This document shows, one piece after another, positions 25,679 through 35,396 of a stretch of 57,371 bases of DNA. Position 1 is the stretch's first letter; every line of letters starts with the position of its first letter. The notes below the pieces were generated by a model. It was not told where the DNA came from and searched no databases. It was given only the letters and a program-made list of their open reading frames with translations. The DNA comes from Gammaproteobacteria bacterium (lineage in GTDB: Bacteria > Pseudomonadota > Gammaproteobacteria > UBA1113). The position numbers were made by a program, and so were the translations under genes. The stretch is taken from the NCBI GenBank assembly GCA_020051155.1, contig JAGVJK010000022.1, forward strand, positions 1-57,371, in the 5' to 3' direction.

Positions 25679-28600
25679 AGTATGGCTCTTGATAGCTAGA
25701 TTCTAGTGGTGAGAAAAAGTGGAAGTACCGCGGTGGGAAATATGGCTGTGGAAAATGTTGATCAAAACCGGGTATCGGTTGAATGGGTGGCACTGGAGGT
25801 GGTACGAGAAATGACTTGGCAGTAGGATCCATCGATGTGCTGGGTGGAGATTGAAGTTTTCGCGGAGGGGATGTAGATGGTAATCGCAATACATCGCAGA
25901 ATAGCCATTCTCTCTTTTTTAACTCATAGGATTGCCGACTAAGATAGTTTAAATCAGTGTTTAATTTTTCTATAAAACTTTCATTTTTTTCAATCTCTAG
26001 CAGGTGGTAAGCTTCGGGAAATAATACAGCGAAAAGATGATACTCACATAAGATTTGATAAAAGCGAAGGGCGTCTCCCTGTTGGAAACCTTTCCATATC
26101 GCATCCATGATCGGTAAGCGTTGCTCTTGCAATGCTTTTTGTAAGAGAGCTGCGCCTTGTTCTTTGATATAACAATGTAAAGAATCTTCCAGCACAAAAT
26201 GATGTTGTGTCACTAAGCGTAATGCACGCAAAATTCGTTTAGGATCTTGTTCAATGTCGGATAAATCATTAATGGGTCGTACCGTGCGCTGTCTTAAATC
26301 ATCTAAACTGTGGTTTAAAGGATAATGCAAAAAAAGCTGTCCACGTTGACCAATACTGATATAAAGCGCATTCACAGTAAAATCTCTTAAGTGTGCATTT
26401 TCGGCGAGTATCAAAGTGGGCATCTGCATAATATCAATGGAAATATTGATTTCTTTGGTGGCGAAGGTCAATTTGTATAAACCTTGCTTCACCTCATTTC
26501 GATCTTTAACGACGCTAATTTCTGGGAATATCTTCGGGAGATTCATAATATGCTCGTGAGAGGCTGTGGTAACAAAATCAATATCTTGTAAGGTGGCTAT
26601 TTCGGATGCTTCGCTACTTGTTGTAGCCAGTGTTTTCAAAAATAAAGATCGAGGAAAACCACCTACGATGTAAGCATTATCAAGATAGCGTAGAAGATCG
26701 AGAATTCTCGGATGTATTCCATCAGCCGTTATTAACGAACAAGGCTCTACAAGAGGGAGTGTCGGCGGTGCTATCCCTTTATGGATTTCCGTGATGGCAT
26801 CTTCAGCCAATAACGTGATGATGGGTTCAACGAAAAGATTGCTTTCTTCAACAAATTTTATAATCGTTGCGATGGCAGGTACATCGCGTTCCATGGCAGC
26901 AGGTATTGCTTTAGGAACATTAACAGCTTTGGCAAGCGGAGTGATTTTTTTTCTTTTTCCTTTGGTCGATTGTTTCTTTTTAGGAGTGGATTTATTACTT
27001 TCTTGACTGCTAGATGTTGGTTTAAGAGGGCGAAGTGATGTGTTCTTCTTGGTATTGAATTTATCAGCGAGCTGAGTCATTTCTTTTGCTAAGGTTTCAC
27101 AATAAACAGTCGTTCGACTTTTTTTCACCGTTTGTAGTAGTTTTGCTTGTTTTCTATAAGTTGCTTCTAAGGTCAATGCCATTTTTTTTGCACGCTGTTC
27201 CCAATAAATTTGCGGTGCTATGGAACTTTCCGTACCTTGCAGACATTGCATATGAGGATCCATGGATAAATCGCGGTAAAAACTCTCTACCTCACAAAAG
27301 GCATCCCATACAACTTTATGCAAAGTTAAATGCCTCGCAGGTTTTACTTCGATGGGAAGCGTTGATTTTCCTAATACCCAACCGACACTAGCAGGAATAT
27401 TGATGTTTTCCGTAGACCACTTTTCAATAATTTCACACAAAGCAATAGGTAATTGGTCTAACAGAGAAACAATGATTGCTTGATGATCGGATAGCATTCC
27501 TTCTTGTGATAATTGCTGAATACGTGTTTTAATCAATTGCAGCGTTTCTTTAAGCATGGCTGTGTATTCATTGGGAGTTCGAGGGGCTAACAATTCAGAC
27601 TCTTTTCCATTAAAGCTGCTAACAGCGAGAGATAATTTCTCCAGCGCGACAAGGCTACCGAAGTTTGCATATTCAAATTGCTTTACTAGCCATGCTTCCT
27701 CATACATTCTCAAGCAATGTTTTTCTAAGGCTTGAGGTGACGGTGCATCCGGTAAATATTTTTGTATGACAGAATATACTTGAGTATAATAACGCAGACA
27801 TTCTTTTAAACACTCATGAGCCGTGGTTTTCTGTTTGCTTGGACTTTTACACCAATACAAAGCTATTAAAGACGTTAAATCATCTTTCAATAGTGTTGTG
27901 AGAGTTGCTAATAATGGCTCAATGGTTTCGGAAGTGTTTGATGTTTTTATTTGTTGAGCGAGCTTTTTAATCTGTTCAATCATTCGAACTTTCATATTTT
28001 GCAATTCGCTCTCAGAGATCATGTCACATTTCCTCGCTTCAATAATGCGAGACTCTATAGAAGGCCGTGTTAGAGCATTGCTAGTGTGCGTCGGTGGAGT
28101 TATAGCGCTAGTGACTGAACTCTCTGAAGAGGTGAATGCTTGTGCAGTTTCTGTGGTTGGATTATTGCAAGAATCAAGTTCGAGTTGCGTGTGGAAATGA
28201 TTTTCAGCAGTTTGACAGCGTTCTTGAAATAATTTGAAGTATGCTTCAAGAGTTGAATCTCTTTTTTCTTCTAAGTTTTTTTGCAGAGTTGGATTTTCAG
28301 CTAGACCATGTTGAGATGCAGCGATGTAACCATCAAAGAAAGTTCTTATTACATCTTTACAGGCATTGAAACAACCTTCTAATATCTCACTGGAACAAGG
28401 CACGGCAGGATAATACTGGGAAATGAGGGAAGGGATCTCTTTTTCCATCGTTGTGTTGATTAAAGGTAACGAAACATCTTGGATATGCTGCCTCATTAGC
28501 GCTTGAGTGGTTTCGCAGGGATTATTTTTAAAGATAGCAATACTTTCTTCGCATGTTTTTGCTAGATTTTCCTTCAATCTCACAGCGTGATCTCTCAAGA

Positions 28601-29825
28601 GTTCTAACCGAGATGGATGAAAAGTAGGTTCTGTGTTAGAGGAAGCAACTAAAGAAACTTCCGTTTCATTCACTGATGGCAGCGCTTCAACATTATTGCT
28701 AGATGATGCTGACGTGGTTACTTCAGCGGATTTAACTTCCAAAGGGTTTTTAACAACTTTTTTCGATATATTCGTTGGTTTTAATGGCAACGGGGTTAGT
28801 TTATTTGCAGCGTTTATAATGGCTTTTTTAAGAGGGGATGAAGTTGCCGATTTGGCTGCTTGTCTAAAAGCATCTTTTAATAACTTTCTGTTATCATTGA
28901 GTAACTCTGTGACATTGATTAATTGGTCTTCTAATTTTTTTTCAGGATATATCAGAATGAAAACTACAGGAGTTAATAAAAATTTCTTTAACTCATCCTC
29001 ATGTTTAAAGAATAACTTGAGGATATCTTGATAGAGAGTGGGTAGTGCGTGGCGGCTTGTATCGCCAGGTTTCCAATGGGTCATAATTTGAGGGAGTGTA
29101 ATTTTAAAGAGAGTATTAAATATTTTTTCTTGCTCATGCATCGTTGGTAAGTATTTTTGGGAATCTGTAATAGCCAGTGTTGAAAGAGTCTTGATTAAAT
29201 TTTGAGTGACGATTGCTGGAGGTCTCATAAGTTTTTCAAGATAATCAACATAAGCTGAGGGTGGATAAACCGAATGATGCACATGCTCGCCATTGTGGCA
29301 TGAAGTGTATAATGTTTCTAGTGCTTTCATGAGTTGAAAATTATGTTGTCGAAACTCTTCCGCGTGACAGCAGTGCACAAAGAGAGTGAGATAACCCTCT
29401 AGTTTTTTTCTATAGTCTACTAATTTGTTTCTTAGCTGTGAAATCTCAAGAGTTTTATCATTTGCACTCTTAGAAAGAAGATTATCTAAAAAAGTCTCTG
29501 TTTTTTGTTTACATAAATTGAAACAATCACTCAATAATTTAAGAGAGCCGCTTATTCCTGGATAGTTCTCTGATATTAATTGAGGAATGCTAGTTTCAAA
29601 TAGTTGGCTGATAGCCGGTAGAGTTATGTTTTCGACCTGTTTAAATGCTTGTGCAAGCGTGTTGCTATCCAGATTGCATTGCAAGTTAGTCAATGCCCTA
29701 TCGCACTCAGCATCTATAAACCGGGAAAGTTCTAGGGCTTGAATGCCCAAGGCGGTCCTTCGGCATTTCCCATCGACTGTTTCACCGGGATCGGAAGTAG
29801 ATGGCGCAGAAGACGTGCTGGACAT
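25428..29825 (-). CDS. giant helical-repeat protein with C-terminal poly(A)-polymerase-like domain
   Basis: The 1465-residue protein has three parts. Residues 1-930 are helical, with several degenerate copies of a module of pattern LPxI...IPxLIxxYYP...CFxxCK...F (copies near 55-130 and 435-510; weaker ones between and after). A basic cluster, KKKQSTKGKRKK, lies near 948-960. Residues about 1030-1300 resemble PcnB/Cca class II nucleotidyltransferases: YIVGGFPRSLFL (about 1053), the catalytic DIDFVT (about 1081), RDFTVNALY (about 1147), RILRALRLV and LCEYHLFAVLFP (about 1258). The last is closer to PcnB than to Cca. The usual GG.VRD is GGFPRS here, losing the Asp. A Pro/Ser/His/Arg-rich tail (1305-1465) ends antisense to lysE. 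GGAGG precedes ATG 29825. A host-directed RNA-modifying effector is possible but unproven. Confidence 0.75.
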   Translation of the reverse strand: MSSTSSAPSTSDPGETVDGKCRRTALGIQALELSRFIDAECDRALTNLQCNLDSNTLAQAFKQVENITLPAISQLFETSIPQLISENYPGISGSLKLLSDCFNLCKQKTETFLDNLLSKSANDKTLEISQLRNKLVDYRKKLEGYLTLFVHCCHAEEFRQHNFQLMKALETLYTSCHNGEHVHHSVYPPSAYVDYLEKLMRPPAIVTQNLIKTLSTLAITDSQKYLPTMHEQEKIFNTLFKITLPQIMTHWKPGDTSRHALPTLYQDILKLFFKHEDELKKFLLTPVVFILIYPEKKLEDQLINVTELLNDNRKLLKDAFRQAAKSATSSPLKKAIINAANKLTPLPLKPTNISKKVVKNPLEVKSAEVTTSASSSNNVEALPSVNETEVSLVASSNTEPTFHPSRLELLRDHAVRLKENLAKTCEESIAIFKNNPCETTQALMRQHIQDVSLPLINTTMEKEIPSLISQYYPAVPCSSEILEGCFNACKDVIRTFFDGYIAASQHGLAENPTLQKNLEEKRDSTLEAYFKLFQERCQTAENHFHTQLELDSCNNPTTETAQAFTSSESSVTSAITPPTHTSNALTRPSIESRIIEARKCDMISESELQNMKVRMIEQIKKLAQQIKTSNTSETIEPLLATLTTLLKDDLTSLIALYWCKSPSKQKTTAHECLKECLRYYTQVYSVIQKYLPDAPSPQALEKHCLRMYEEAWLVKQFEYANFGSLVALEKLSLAVSSFNGKESELLAPRTPNEYTAMLKETLQLIKTRIQQLSQEGMLSDHQAIIVSLLDQLPIALCEIIEKWSTENINIPASVGWVLGKSTLPIEVKPARHLTLHKVVWDAFCEVESFYRDLSMDPHMQCLQGTESSIAPQIYWEQRAKKMALTLEATYRKQAKLLQTVKKSRTTVYCETLAKEMTQLADKFNTKKNTSLRPLKPTSSSQESNKSTPKKKQSTKGKRKKITPLAKAVNVPKAIPAAMERDVPAIATIIKFVEESNLFVEPIITLLAEDAITEIHKGIAPPTLPLVEPCSLITADGIHPRILDLLRYLDNAYIVGGFPRSLFLKTLATTSSEASEIATLQDIDFVTTASHEHIMNLPKIFPEISVVKDRNEVKQGLYKLTFATKEINISIDIMQMPTLILAENAHLRDFTVNALYISIGQRGQLFLHYPLNHSLDDLRQRTVRPINDLSDIEQDPKRILRALRLVTQHHFVLEDSLHCYIKEQGAALLQKALQEQRLPIMDAIWKGFQQGDALRFYQILCEYHLFAVLFPEAYHLLEIEKNESFIEKLNTDLNYLSRQSYELKKREWLFCDVLRLPSTSPPRKLQSPPSTSMDPTAKSFLVPPPVPPIQPIPGFDQHFPQPYFPPRYFHFFSPLESSYQEPYSRQFLDYDTVHTQRSSTQSHHRGNSRRASRGGLFYGGSHAKPHSSQRSNSRYPARHPHQQESSPSSHAAPKPATAPPPTPRTK

Positions 29826-29957
29826 TAAAAAACCTCCGGGGATCTGTGGCTTCACGATCCGTCAAAAGCTCTTATCTCAATAGCATAGTGTACTAATAAA
29901 ACTCAATGAGTGGTCATTATAACATCAAATCTTTAAGACACAAGAGGACTGGCTCTA

Positions 29958-30236
29958 TTACTCTTCAATAGGATTCGCCCGATAAAGCACACCAATGGCA
30001 CCAATAGTTTGCACTTTCTCAGCCCCTAAGGTCTCACAAATCTGGTCAATGTCAGCTTGTCGTTGTTCTCGATCGCCGCCCGCAAGTTTAATTTTAATCA
30101 ACTCATGATCAATCAACGCACGGTCAATTTCAGCCAACACTGCATGGGTTAAGCCCTTACTACCGAGGATGACCACTGGCCGTAAGCGGTGAGCCTGTGC
30201 TTTAAATGCTTGTTTTTGTTGGGTCGTTAATGGCAT
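29958..30236 (-). CDS. yhbY: ribosome-associated RNA-binding protein YhbY (CRM domain)
   Basis: The 92-residue protein has the CRM-domain pattern: LTTQQKQAFKAQAHRLRPVVILGSKGLTHAVLAEIDRALIDHELIKIKLAG, with the GSKGLT loop. The E. coli homologue associates with precursor 50S subunits. ATG 30236 gives the family start; upstream in-frame starts at 30248 and 30290 add unmatched residues. It is divergent from rlmE, the conserved arrangement. Confidence 0.92.
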   Translation of the reverse strand: MPLTTQQKQAFKAQAHRLRPVVILGSKGLTHAVLAEIDRALIDHELIKIKLAGGDREQRQADIDQICETLGAEKVQTIGAIGVLYRANPIEE

Positions 30237-30292
30237 AGTGTGTCCCATGGTTAAAATCAGTATGTATACAGTGCGAGCAATAGTACGCAATT

Positions 30293-30913
30293 ATGAGCAA
30301 GAGATCAAAGAGTAGCAACCGTTGGTTGCAAGAACATTTCTCAGACCCCTTCGTGAAAAAAGCCCAGGAGCAAGGTTATCGTTCCCGCGCGGTGTTTAAG
30401 TTATTGGGAATTCAAGAGAAAGATCAAATCATTAAACCCGGGATGACCGTGGTGGATTTAGGTGCTGCGCCAGGTGGCTGGTCAGAGGTTGCCGTTAAGA
30501 TGGTGGGACCCAAGGGACGAGTGGTTGCCTTGGATATTTTACCGATGGACCCCATTCCCGGTGTCCACATTATTGAGGGCGATTTTTCAGAAGAGCAGGT
30601 TTACCAAGGTTTGTTAGCCTATCTGGAAGGCGATAAGGTGGACGTGGTGCTTTCTGATATGGCCCCAAATATGAGCGGCATGCGCTCCGTCGATATTCCA
30701 CGAGCCATGTATTTGGCAGAGTTAGCGCTGGATTTTGCACAACAAGTTTTAAAAAAACGTGGTACGTTTGTTGCAAAACTGTTTCAAGGAGAGGGCTTTG
30801 ACGAGTATATAAAACACGCAAGAACTTTGTTCACACAAGTGTATACACGTAAGCCAGAAGCCTCTAGAGCTCGTTCCAATGAACTATTTTTGATTGGAAA
30901 AGGCTTCAAATGA
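30293..30913 (+). CDS. rlmE: 23S rRNA 2'-O-methyltransferase RlmE (FtsJ/RrmJ)
   Basis: The 206-residue methyltransferase modifies U2552 of 23S rRNA using SAM. The Rossmann motif [16 protein letters not shown] lies near residue 53. [12 protein letters not shown] carries the catalytic Asp, and [16 protein letters not shown] the catalytic Lys. [15 protein letters not shown] at the N-terminus holds the first catalytic Lys. It is followed by ftsH, as in most gammaproteobacteria; in E. coli the pair is heat-inducible. Confidence 0.96.
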   Translation: MSKRSKSSNRWLQEHFSDPFVKKAQEQGYRSRAVFKLLGIQEKDQIIKPGMTVVDLGAAPGGWSEVAVKMVGPKGRVVALDILPMDPIPGVHIIEGDFSEEQVYQGLLAYLEGDKVDVVLSDMAPNMSGMRSVDIPRAMYLAELALDFAQQVLKKRGTFVAKLFQGEGFDEYIKHARTLFTQVYTRKPEASRARSNELFLIGKGFK

Positions 30914-30999
30914 GAAGGTTCGGCCTGAAAAGGTCGAACTGAGTAAGATTTTACATTATAATCAGCGGATTGTAGTGCCGAACACACGAGGTTCCAACA

Positions 31000-32922
31000 T
31001 TGAACGACATGATTAAAAACCTATTTCTGTGGTTAATTATTGTAGTCATCCTAGTATCTGTTTTTAGCAACTTTGGACCCCATCGTCCAGAGCCTACGCA
31101 TATGGCGTACTCCGAGTTTGTTAAACAAGTCAGCCAGGGTTCTATTTCTAACGTCACCATTGAGAATAAAAGTATCAGCGGTATGACGCAAAATAACAAA
31201 GCATTTAGTACCTACATCCCGCTTGAAGATCCTTACATTTTGTCTGATTTGATGAAGAACAATGTCAAAGTAGAAGGTAAACCACCGGAGCAAAGCGGCT
31301 TATTAGCACGAATTTTCATCAGCTGGTTCCCTATGCTGTTATTTATTGCAGTATGGATTTTCTTTTTGCGACAAATGCAAGGCGGCGGCGGTGGCGGTCG
31401 TGGCGCCATGTCCTTTGGTCGCTCCCGTGCTCGATTATTAGGTGAAGATCAAGTGAAAGTCACCTTTGCCGATGTGGCAGGTGCTGATGAAGCGAAAGAG
31501 GAAGTGAAAGAGCTGGTGGATTTTTTAAGAGATCCAGGCAAATTTCAACGGTTAGGCGGTCGTATTCCCCGCGGTGTGTTGTTGATGGGCTCACCGGGTA
31601 CCGGTAAAACTTTGCTAGCACGCGCAGTGGCGGGTGAAGCAAAAGTGCCGTTCTTTACTATTTCAGGTTCCGATTTTGTGGAAATGTTTGTAGGCGTGGG
31701 CGCATCACGGGTGCGTGATATGTTTGAACAAGCGAAGAAAAGCGCACCTTGCATCATCTTCATCGATGAAATTGATGCAGTGGGCCGACATCGTGGTGCT
31801 GGCTTAGGTGGCGGTCATGATGAGCGTGAACAAACTTTAAATCAATTATTAGTAGAAATGGATGGCTTTGAAGGCAACGAAGGCATTATTGTCATCGCTG
31901 CCACTAACCGTCCTGACGTGTTGGATCCTGCATTGCTGCGTCCAGGTCGTTTCGATCGTCAAGTGGTGGTGCCTTTACCGGACATTCGTGGCCGTGAACA
32001 AATTCTCAAAGTGCATTTGCGTAAAGTGCCAGTGGCAGATGATGTGAAGCCAGAGGTTATTGCACGCGGCACGCCTGGGTTTTCTGGTGCTGATTTAGCA
32101 AATTTAGTGAATGAAGCTGCCTTGTTTGCTGCGCGCGCTAATAAACGTTGGGTGGAAATGCAGGAATTAGATCGTGCAAAAGATAAAATCATGATGGGTG
32201 CTGAGCGCTACTCCATGGTAATGACCGTAGAAGAGAAAAAACTCACGGCGTATCATGAAGCAGGCCATGCCATTGTTGGATTGTTAGTGCCAGAACATGA
32301 TCCCGTTTATAAGGTTACTATTATTCCTCGAGGTCGTGCGCTCGGTGTCACGATGTTCTTACCGGATCAAGATCGTTATAGTCATTCTAGACGTCGTTTA
32401 GAAAGTCAGTTAAGTAGTATGTATGGCGGTCGTATTGCAGAAGAAATGATTTTTGGTAAAGAAGGTGTAACGACTGGAGCGTCCAATGATATTCAGCGTG
32501 CTACAGAAATTGCACGTAACATGGTGACTCAGTGGGGACTCTCTGACAAGCTTGGTCCTATTGTGTATGGCGAAGAAGAGGGCGAAGTATTTCTTGGACG
32601 CAGCATGAGTAAGCGTAAAGAAATTTCTGAAGGTACCGCTGCTGCCATTGACGAAGAAATTAGACAGCTTCTTGATCGTAATTATCAACGAGCTAAAGCA
32701 CTGTTGGAAAGTCATTTGGAAATTTTACATCTCATGGCTAGCGCGTTGATGAAGTACGAAACCATTGATGAAAAACAAATTAAACAAATCATGGCAGGCA
32801 AAGAACCGACGCCTCCTGCGGGTTGGAATGAAGATCAACCACGTAGCGGTACCCATGTGATCGTGGATGATACGCCAGCTGCGCCGGAAACAAGAAATGA
32901 CGGTGCAGGTGATTTAGTTTAA
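31000..32922 (+). CDS. ftsH: ATP-dependent zinc metalloprotease FtsH
   Basis: The 640-residue membrane-anchored AAA+ protease degrades misfolded membrane proteins and short-lived regulators such as sigma-32 in E. coli. Two transmembrane segments (about 8-25 and 103-122) flank a periplasmic domain. Walker A GSPGTGKT is near residue 197, Walker [13 protein letters not shown] follows, and the zinc motif HEAGH is at about 418-422. The TTG at 31000 is the likely start: GAGG lies eight bases upstream, whereas it is 17 bases from the ATG at 31009, and homologues begin with the same LNDM context. Confidence 0.97.
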   Translation: MNDMIKNLFLWLIIVVILVSVFSNFGPHRPEPTHMAYSEFVKQVSQGSISNVTIENKSISGMTQNNKAFSTYIPLEDPYILSDLMKNNVKVEGKPPEQSGLLARIFISWFPMLLFIAVWIFFLRQMQGGGGGGRGAMSFGRSRARLLGEDQVKVTFADVAGADEAKEEVKELVDFLRDPGKFQRLGGRIPRGVLLMGSPGTGKTLLARAVAGEAKVPFFTISGSDFVEMFVGVGASRVRDMFEQAKKSAPCIIFIDEIDAVGRHRGAGLGGGHDEREQTLNQLLVEMDGFEGNEGIIVIAATNRPDVLDPALLRPGRFDRQVVVPLPDIRGREQILKVHLRKVPVADDVKPEVIARGTPGFSGADLANLVNEAALFAARANKRWVEMQELDRAKDKIMMGAERYSMVMTVEEKKLTAYHEAGHAIVGLLVPEHDPVYKVTIIPRGRALGVTMFLPDQDRYSHSRRRLESQLSSMYGGRIAEEMIFGKEGVTTGASNDIQRATEIARNMVTQWGLSDKLGPIVYGEEEGEVFLGRSMSKRKEISEGTAAAIDEEIRQLLDRNYQRAKALLESHLEILHLMASALMKYETIDEKQIKQIMAGKEPTPPAGWNEDQPRSGTHVIVDDTPAAPETRNDGAGDLV

Positions 32923-32948
32923 TTCCTCACGAAGGGAGGGTGCCTAAG

Positions 32949-34274
32949 ATGCCCCGTCAATATTTCGGAACCGATGGTGTTCGCGGACGTGTGGGTGAGC
33001 TTCCCATGACGCCAGATTTTTTAGTGCAACTCGGTTGGGCCATTGGCCAACATGCGCAACAGGGCACGGTGCTAATTGGCAAAGATACTCGATTATCTGG
33101 ATACATGATCGAAGCCGCATTGATTGCCGGACTTACTTCTGCAGGATGCTCTGTATTAACCACAGGCCCTTTACCAACGCCCGCAATCGCCTATCTATGC
33201 CGGCAATTGCCTGAAGTGACATTGGGCATCATGATCAGCGCTTCCCATAATCCTTACGAAGATAACGGTGTGAAATTATTCGATGGTACCGGTTTTAAAT
33301 TGCCGGACTCAGTAGAGCAAGCCATCGAACAAACCATAACAAAGCCTTTGCAATGCGTCGCTGCCAAACATTTTGGAAAAGTAAAACGTTTAAAAACAGC
33401 CGCAACGCAGTATGTCGATTATGCATGTTCGTTATTTCCCACTCAGTATAACTTACAAGACTTACACATTGTGTTGGATTGTGCACATGGCGCAACCTAC
33501 CATGTCGCACCTTTAATTTTTGAACAATTGGGAGCAAAGCTCACCGTGATTGGTTATGAACCCAATGGCGTTAATATCAATGATCACGTGGGTTCAACCT
33601 CACCACAGCTATTGCAAAAAATGGTGGTTGCGGAAGGCGCTGACTTAGGGATTGCCTTTGACGGCGATGGCGATCGCGTACTGATGGTGGATGAGAGCGG
33701 CCGTATTTTAGATGGTGATGACTTGCTATATATTCTCGCTCAAGATCGTTCGGCAGAGTCTGGTATCGTCGGTACACTCATGACTAACTTTGGATTAGAG
33801 TGCGCCTTGCGCGAATTAGGATTTGATTTTTATCGCGCAAAAGTAGGTGATCGTTACGTCTTAGAAGCTATGCAACAACGCGGTTGGTGGTTAGGCGGTG
33901 AAAACTCCGGACACATTATTGATTTACACGTGGGTACCACTGGCGACGGTATTGTCTCTGCACTACAAGTGTTGGCTTGTTTAGCCCGCCATAAAAAATC
34001 TTTAACCAGTTCATTACGCGGATTAAAAAAGTTTCCTCAAGTGTTATTGAATGTTGTTGTTTCGGAACGTCCTGCTGCGTTGGATCATCCTCAATTATTA
34101 GCGGCTGTACAACGCATCGAAGCTTCCTTAAAAGATCGCGGACGTGTTTTGCTTCGCACCTCAGGCACAGAACCTTTAATCCGAGTGATGGTGGAGGGGG
34201 AAGATGAAACCGAAGTTACAGCCTTTGCTCAGGAACTTGTTGCAGAAGTAAAAGCTTGTTATGGTGCGCTTTAG
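32949..34274 (+). CDS. glmM: phosphoglucosamine mutase
   Basis: The 441-residue enzyme converts glucosamine-6-phosphate to glucosamine-1-phosphate for UDP-GlcNAc, feeding peptidoglycan and LPS. Motifs are YFGTDGVRGRVG, the phosphoserine loop GIMISASHNPYEDNG (near residue 100), the Mg site DGDGDRVLMVD (near 238), GGENSGHII, and the phosphate-binding RTSGTEPLIRVMVEG. ATG 32949 lies nine bases after GGGAGG; the GTG at 32940 is too close to that site. In many relatives folP sits between ftsH and glmM; here the gap is 26 bp. Confidence 0.96.
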   Translation: MPRQYFGTDGVRGRVGELPMTPDFLVQLGWAIGQHAQQGTVLIGKDTRLSGYMIEAALIAGLTSAGCSVLTTGPLPTPAIAYLCRQLPEVTLGIMISASHNPYEDNGVKLFDGTGFKLPDSVEQAIEQTITKPLQCVAAKHFGKVKRLKTAATQYVDYACSLFPTQYNLQDLHIVLDCAHGATYHVAPLIFEQLGAKLTVIGYEPNGVNINDHVGSTSPQLLQKMVVAEGADLGIAFDGDGDRVLMVDESGRILDGDDLLYILAQDRSAESGIVGTLMTNFGLECALRELGFDFYRAKVGDRYVLEAMQQRGWWLGGENSGHIIDLHVGTTGDGIVSALQVLACLARHKKSLTSSLRGLKKFPQVLLNVVVSERPAALDHPQLLAAVQRIEASLKDRGRVLLRTSGTEPLIRVMVEGEDETEVTAFAQELVAEVKACYGAL

Positions 34275-34280
34275 CAACAA

Positions 34281-35108
34281 CTAATGATGTCTTGGTACAG
34301 GTAAATTCATTTCCCATTCGGCTTCAGCAAAACTATCAAAAAAAGTAAATGATAACGCTTGTGGCGTCATTCGTCTTATGTGAGTAGAGACAAATTCTTT
34401 CGATGTTTCTATTAAGGAAATGATCAGCAGTAGGGCATGAATAATGCAATGTGTCCAAATAAAAAAAGAAGATTCAGCATCGAGAGTATCATGCAGTTGC
34501 TGAATGATATCCTCAGCAAAAGATGTTTGAATACAAGAGGCTCGTTGTAATTCACTAATAGCGAGACTTTCTTCATTCTTTAAAAGTACTATTTCCCGCA
34601 TAAGCACTCCTTGCAGCACAAAATTGATGGAAGGTGTGAGCGTGCGAAAAAGCATTTGAAAAAATAATTTTTGTCCTATCGCGCTTTCAGGTTCTTTGTA
34701 AGGAACAGGTTCCATGCCGAAGAAGGGACGATTTTCTTGTAACAAAAGAGATAGAGTACGAGTAGAGGGCCACTTAAACTCAACAAAAGAAATAACAGAC
34801 TCTAAGATGCCGATACCAATACTAGAAAAGCCTAAGATAAAAAGCCAAAAATGTTCATTGGTATCGTAAGAAAGATTACCAAGAGCTTCCGACTCAAGAC
34901 ACGCTCCATTACTGACTAACGGGCTTAACTCATTAATAACAGCATGCCCATTTTTCAATACAAGATCAAATTCATAGCGATTAATATAGCTAATTATGAT
35001 CGCCAAAAGAAACGTTAAGGAAGAACTTCGAATAATTTTGTTAAAAATAGAAGTATAAGGACGCTCTTCGTTACCGACTTGATGCAGTCCTTCTAACCTA
35101 TCAATCAT
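34281..35108 (-). CDS. membrane protein of unknown function
   Basis: The 275-residue protein has four likely membrane segments: SSLTFLLAIIISYI (about 28-42), FWLFILGFSSIGIGILESVI (about 87-106), a broad hydrophobic stretch at 148-176 and FIWTHCIIHALLLIISLIE (about 214-233). I do not recognise a family. GAGG lies eight bases before ATG 35108. It is convergent with glmM (6 bp between the stops) and monocistronic. Host-associated relatives carry many such lineage-specific membrane proteins, but no function can be given. Confidence 0.65.
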   Translation of the reverse strand: MIDRLEGLHQVGNEERPYTSIFNKIIRSSSLTFLLAIIISYINRYEFDLVLKNGHAVINELSPLVSNGACLESEALGNLSYDTNEHFWLFILGFSSIGIGILESVISFVEFKWPSTRTLSLLLQENRPFFGMEPVPYKEPESAIGQKLFFQMLFRTLTPSINFVLQGVLMREIVLLKNEESLAISELQRASCIQTSFAEDIIQQLHDTLDAESSFFIWTHCIIHALLLIISLIETSKEFVSTHIRRMTPQALSFTFFDSFAEAEWEMNLPVPRHH

Positions 35109-35263
35109 TGCGTGACCTCATTATTTATTGGAGTTTAAACGTTTTTAAATATCTGTTTTTAGTAACTTAAAATGCCATGAATTAAAGGCTTCGCCATCAT
35201 ATCTGATTAGACAAAAAAAGTACAGCTTTTTAGTAAGAGTAAAAAGAAATGAACTCTGAAGTT

Positions 35264-35372
35264 CATTCTGCGCTACGAGGCTTGATTCAAACCGTGAGCA
35301 GCATGGATGCTGCGAAGAGCCTACACGGACGTATTCACGGCGTGTTTGAATCAAGCCTCGTAGCGCAGAATG
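35264..35372. repeat. perfect 29-bp inverted repeat
   Basis: The left arm 35264-35292 begins CATTCTGCGCTACGAGGCTT, and the right arm 35344-35372 is its exact reverse complement. The 51-bp centre has further partial symmetry (CCGTG / CACGG). The right-arm text and the bases after it (CTCGTAGCGCAGAATGGACG, then GCACGCTC) recur with changes at 52492-52529, so this is a dispersed element. Confidence 0.9.
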
Positions 35373-35396
35373 GACGGCACGCTCAATGATTTTATC

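Noticed and set aside
28633..29031. 132-codon plus-strand frame inside the giant gene
   Set aside because: Antisense shadow of the minus-strand coding sequence; no ribosome-binding site or protein-like pattern.
25428..29825. Simple tRNA nucleotidyltransferase (cca) or pcnB annotation for the whole gene
   Set aside because: Only about 270 of 1465 residues match that fold and the GGxVRD loop is altered; a plain cca or pcnB label would mislead.
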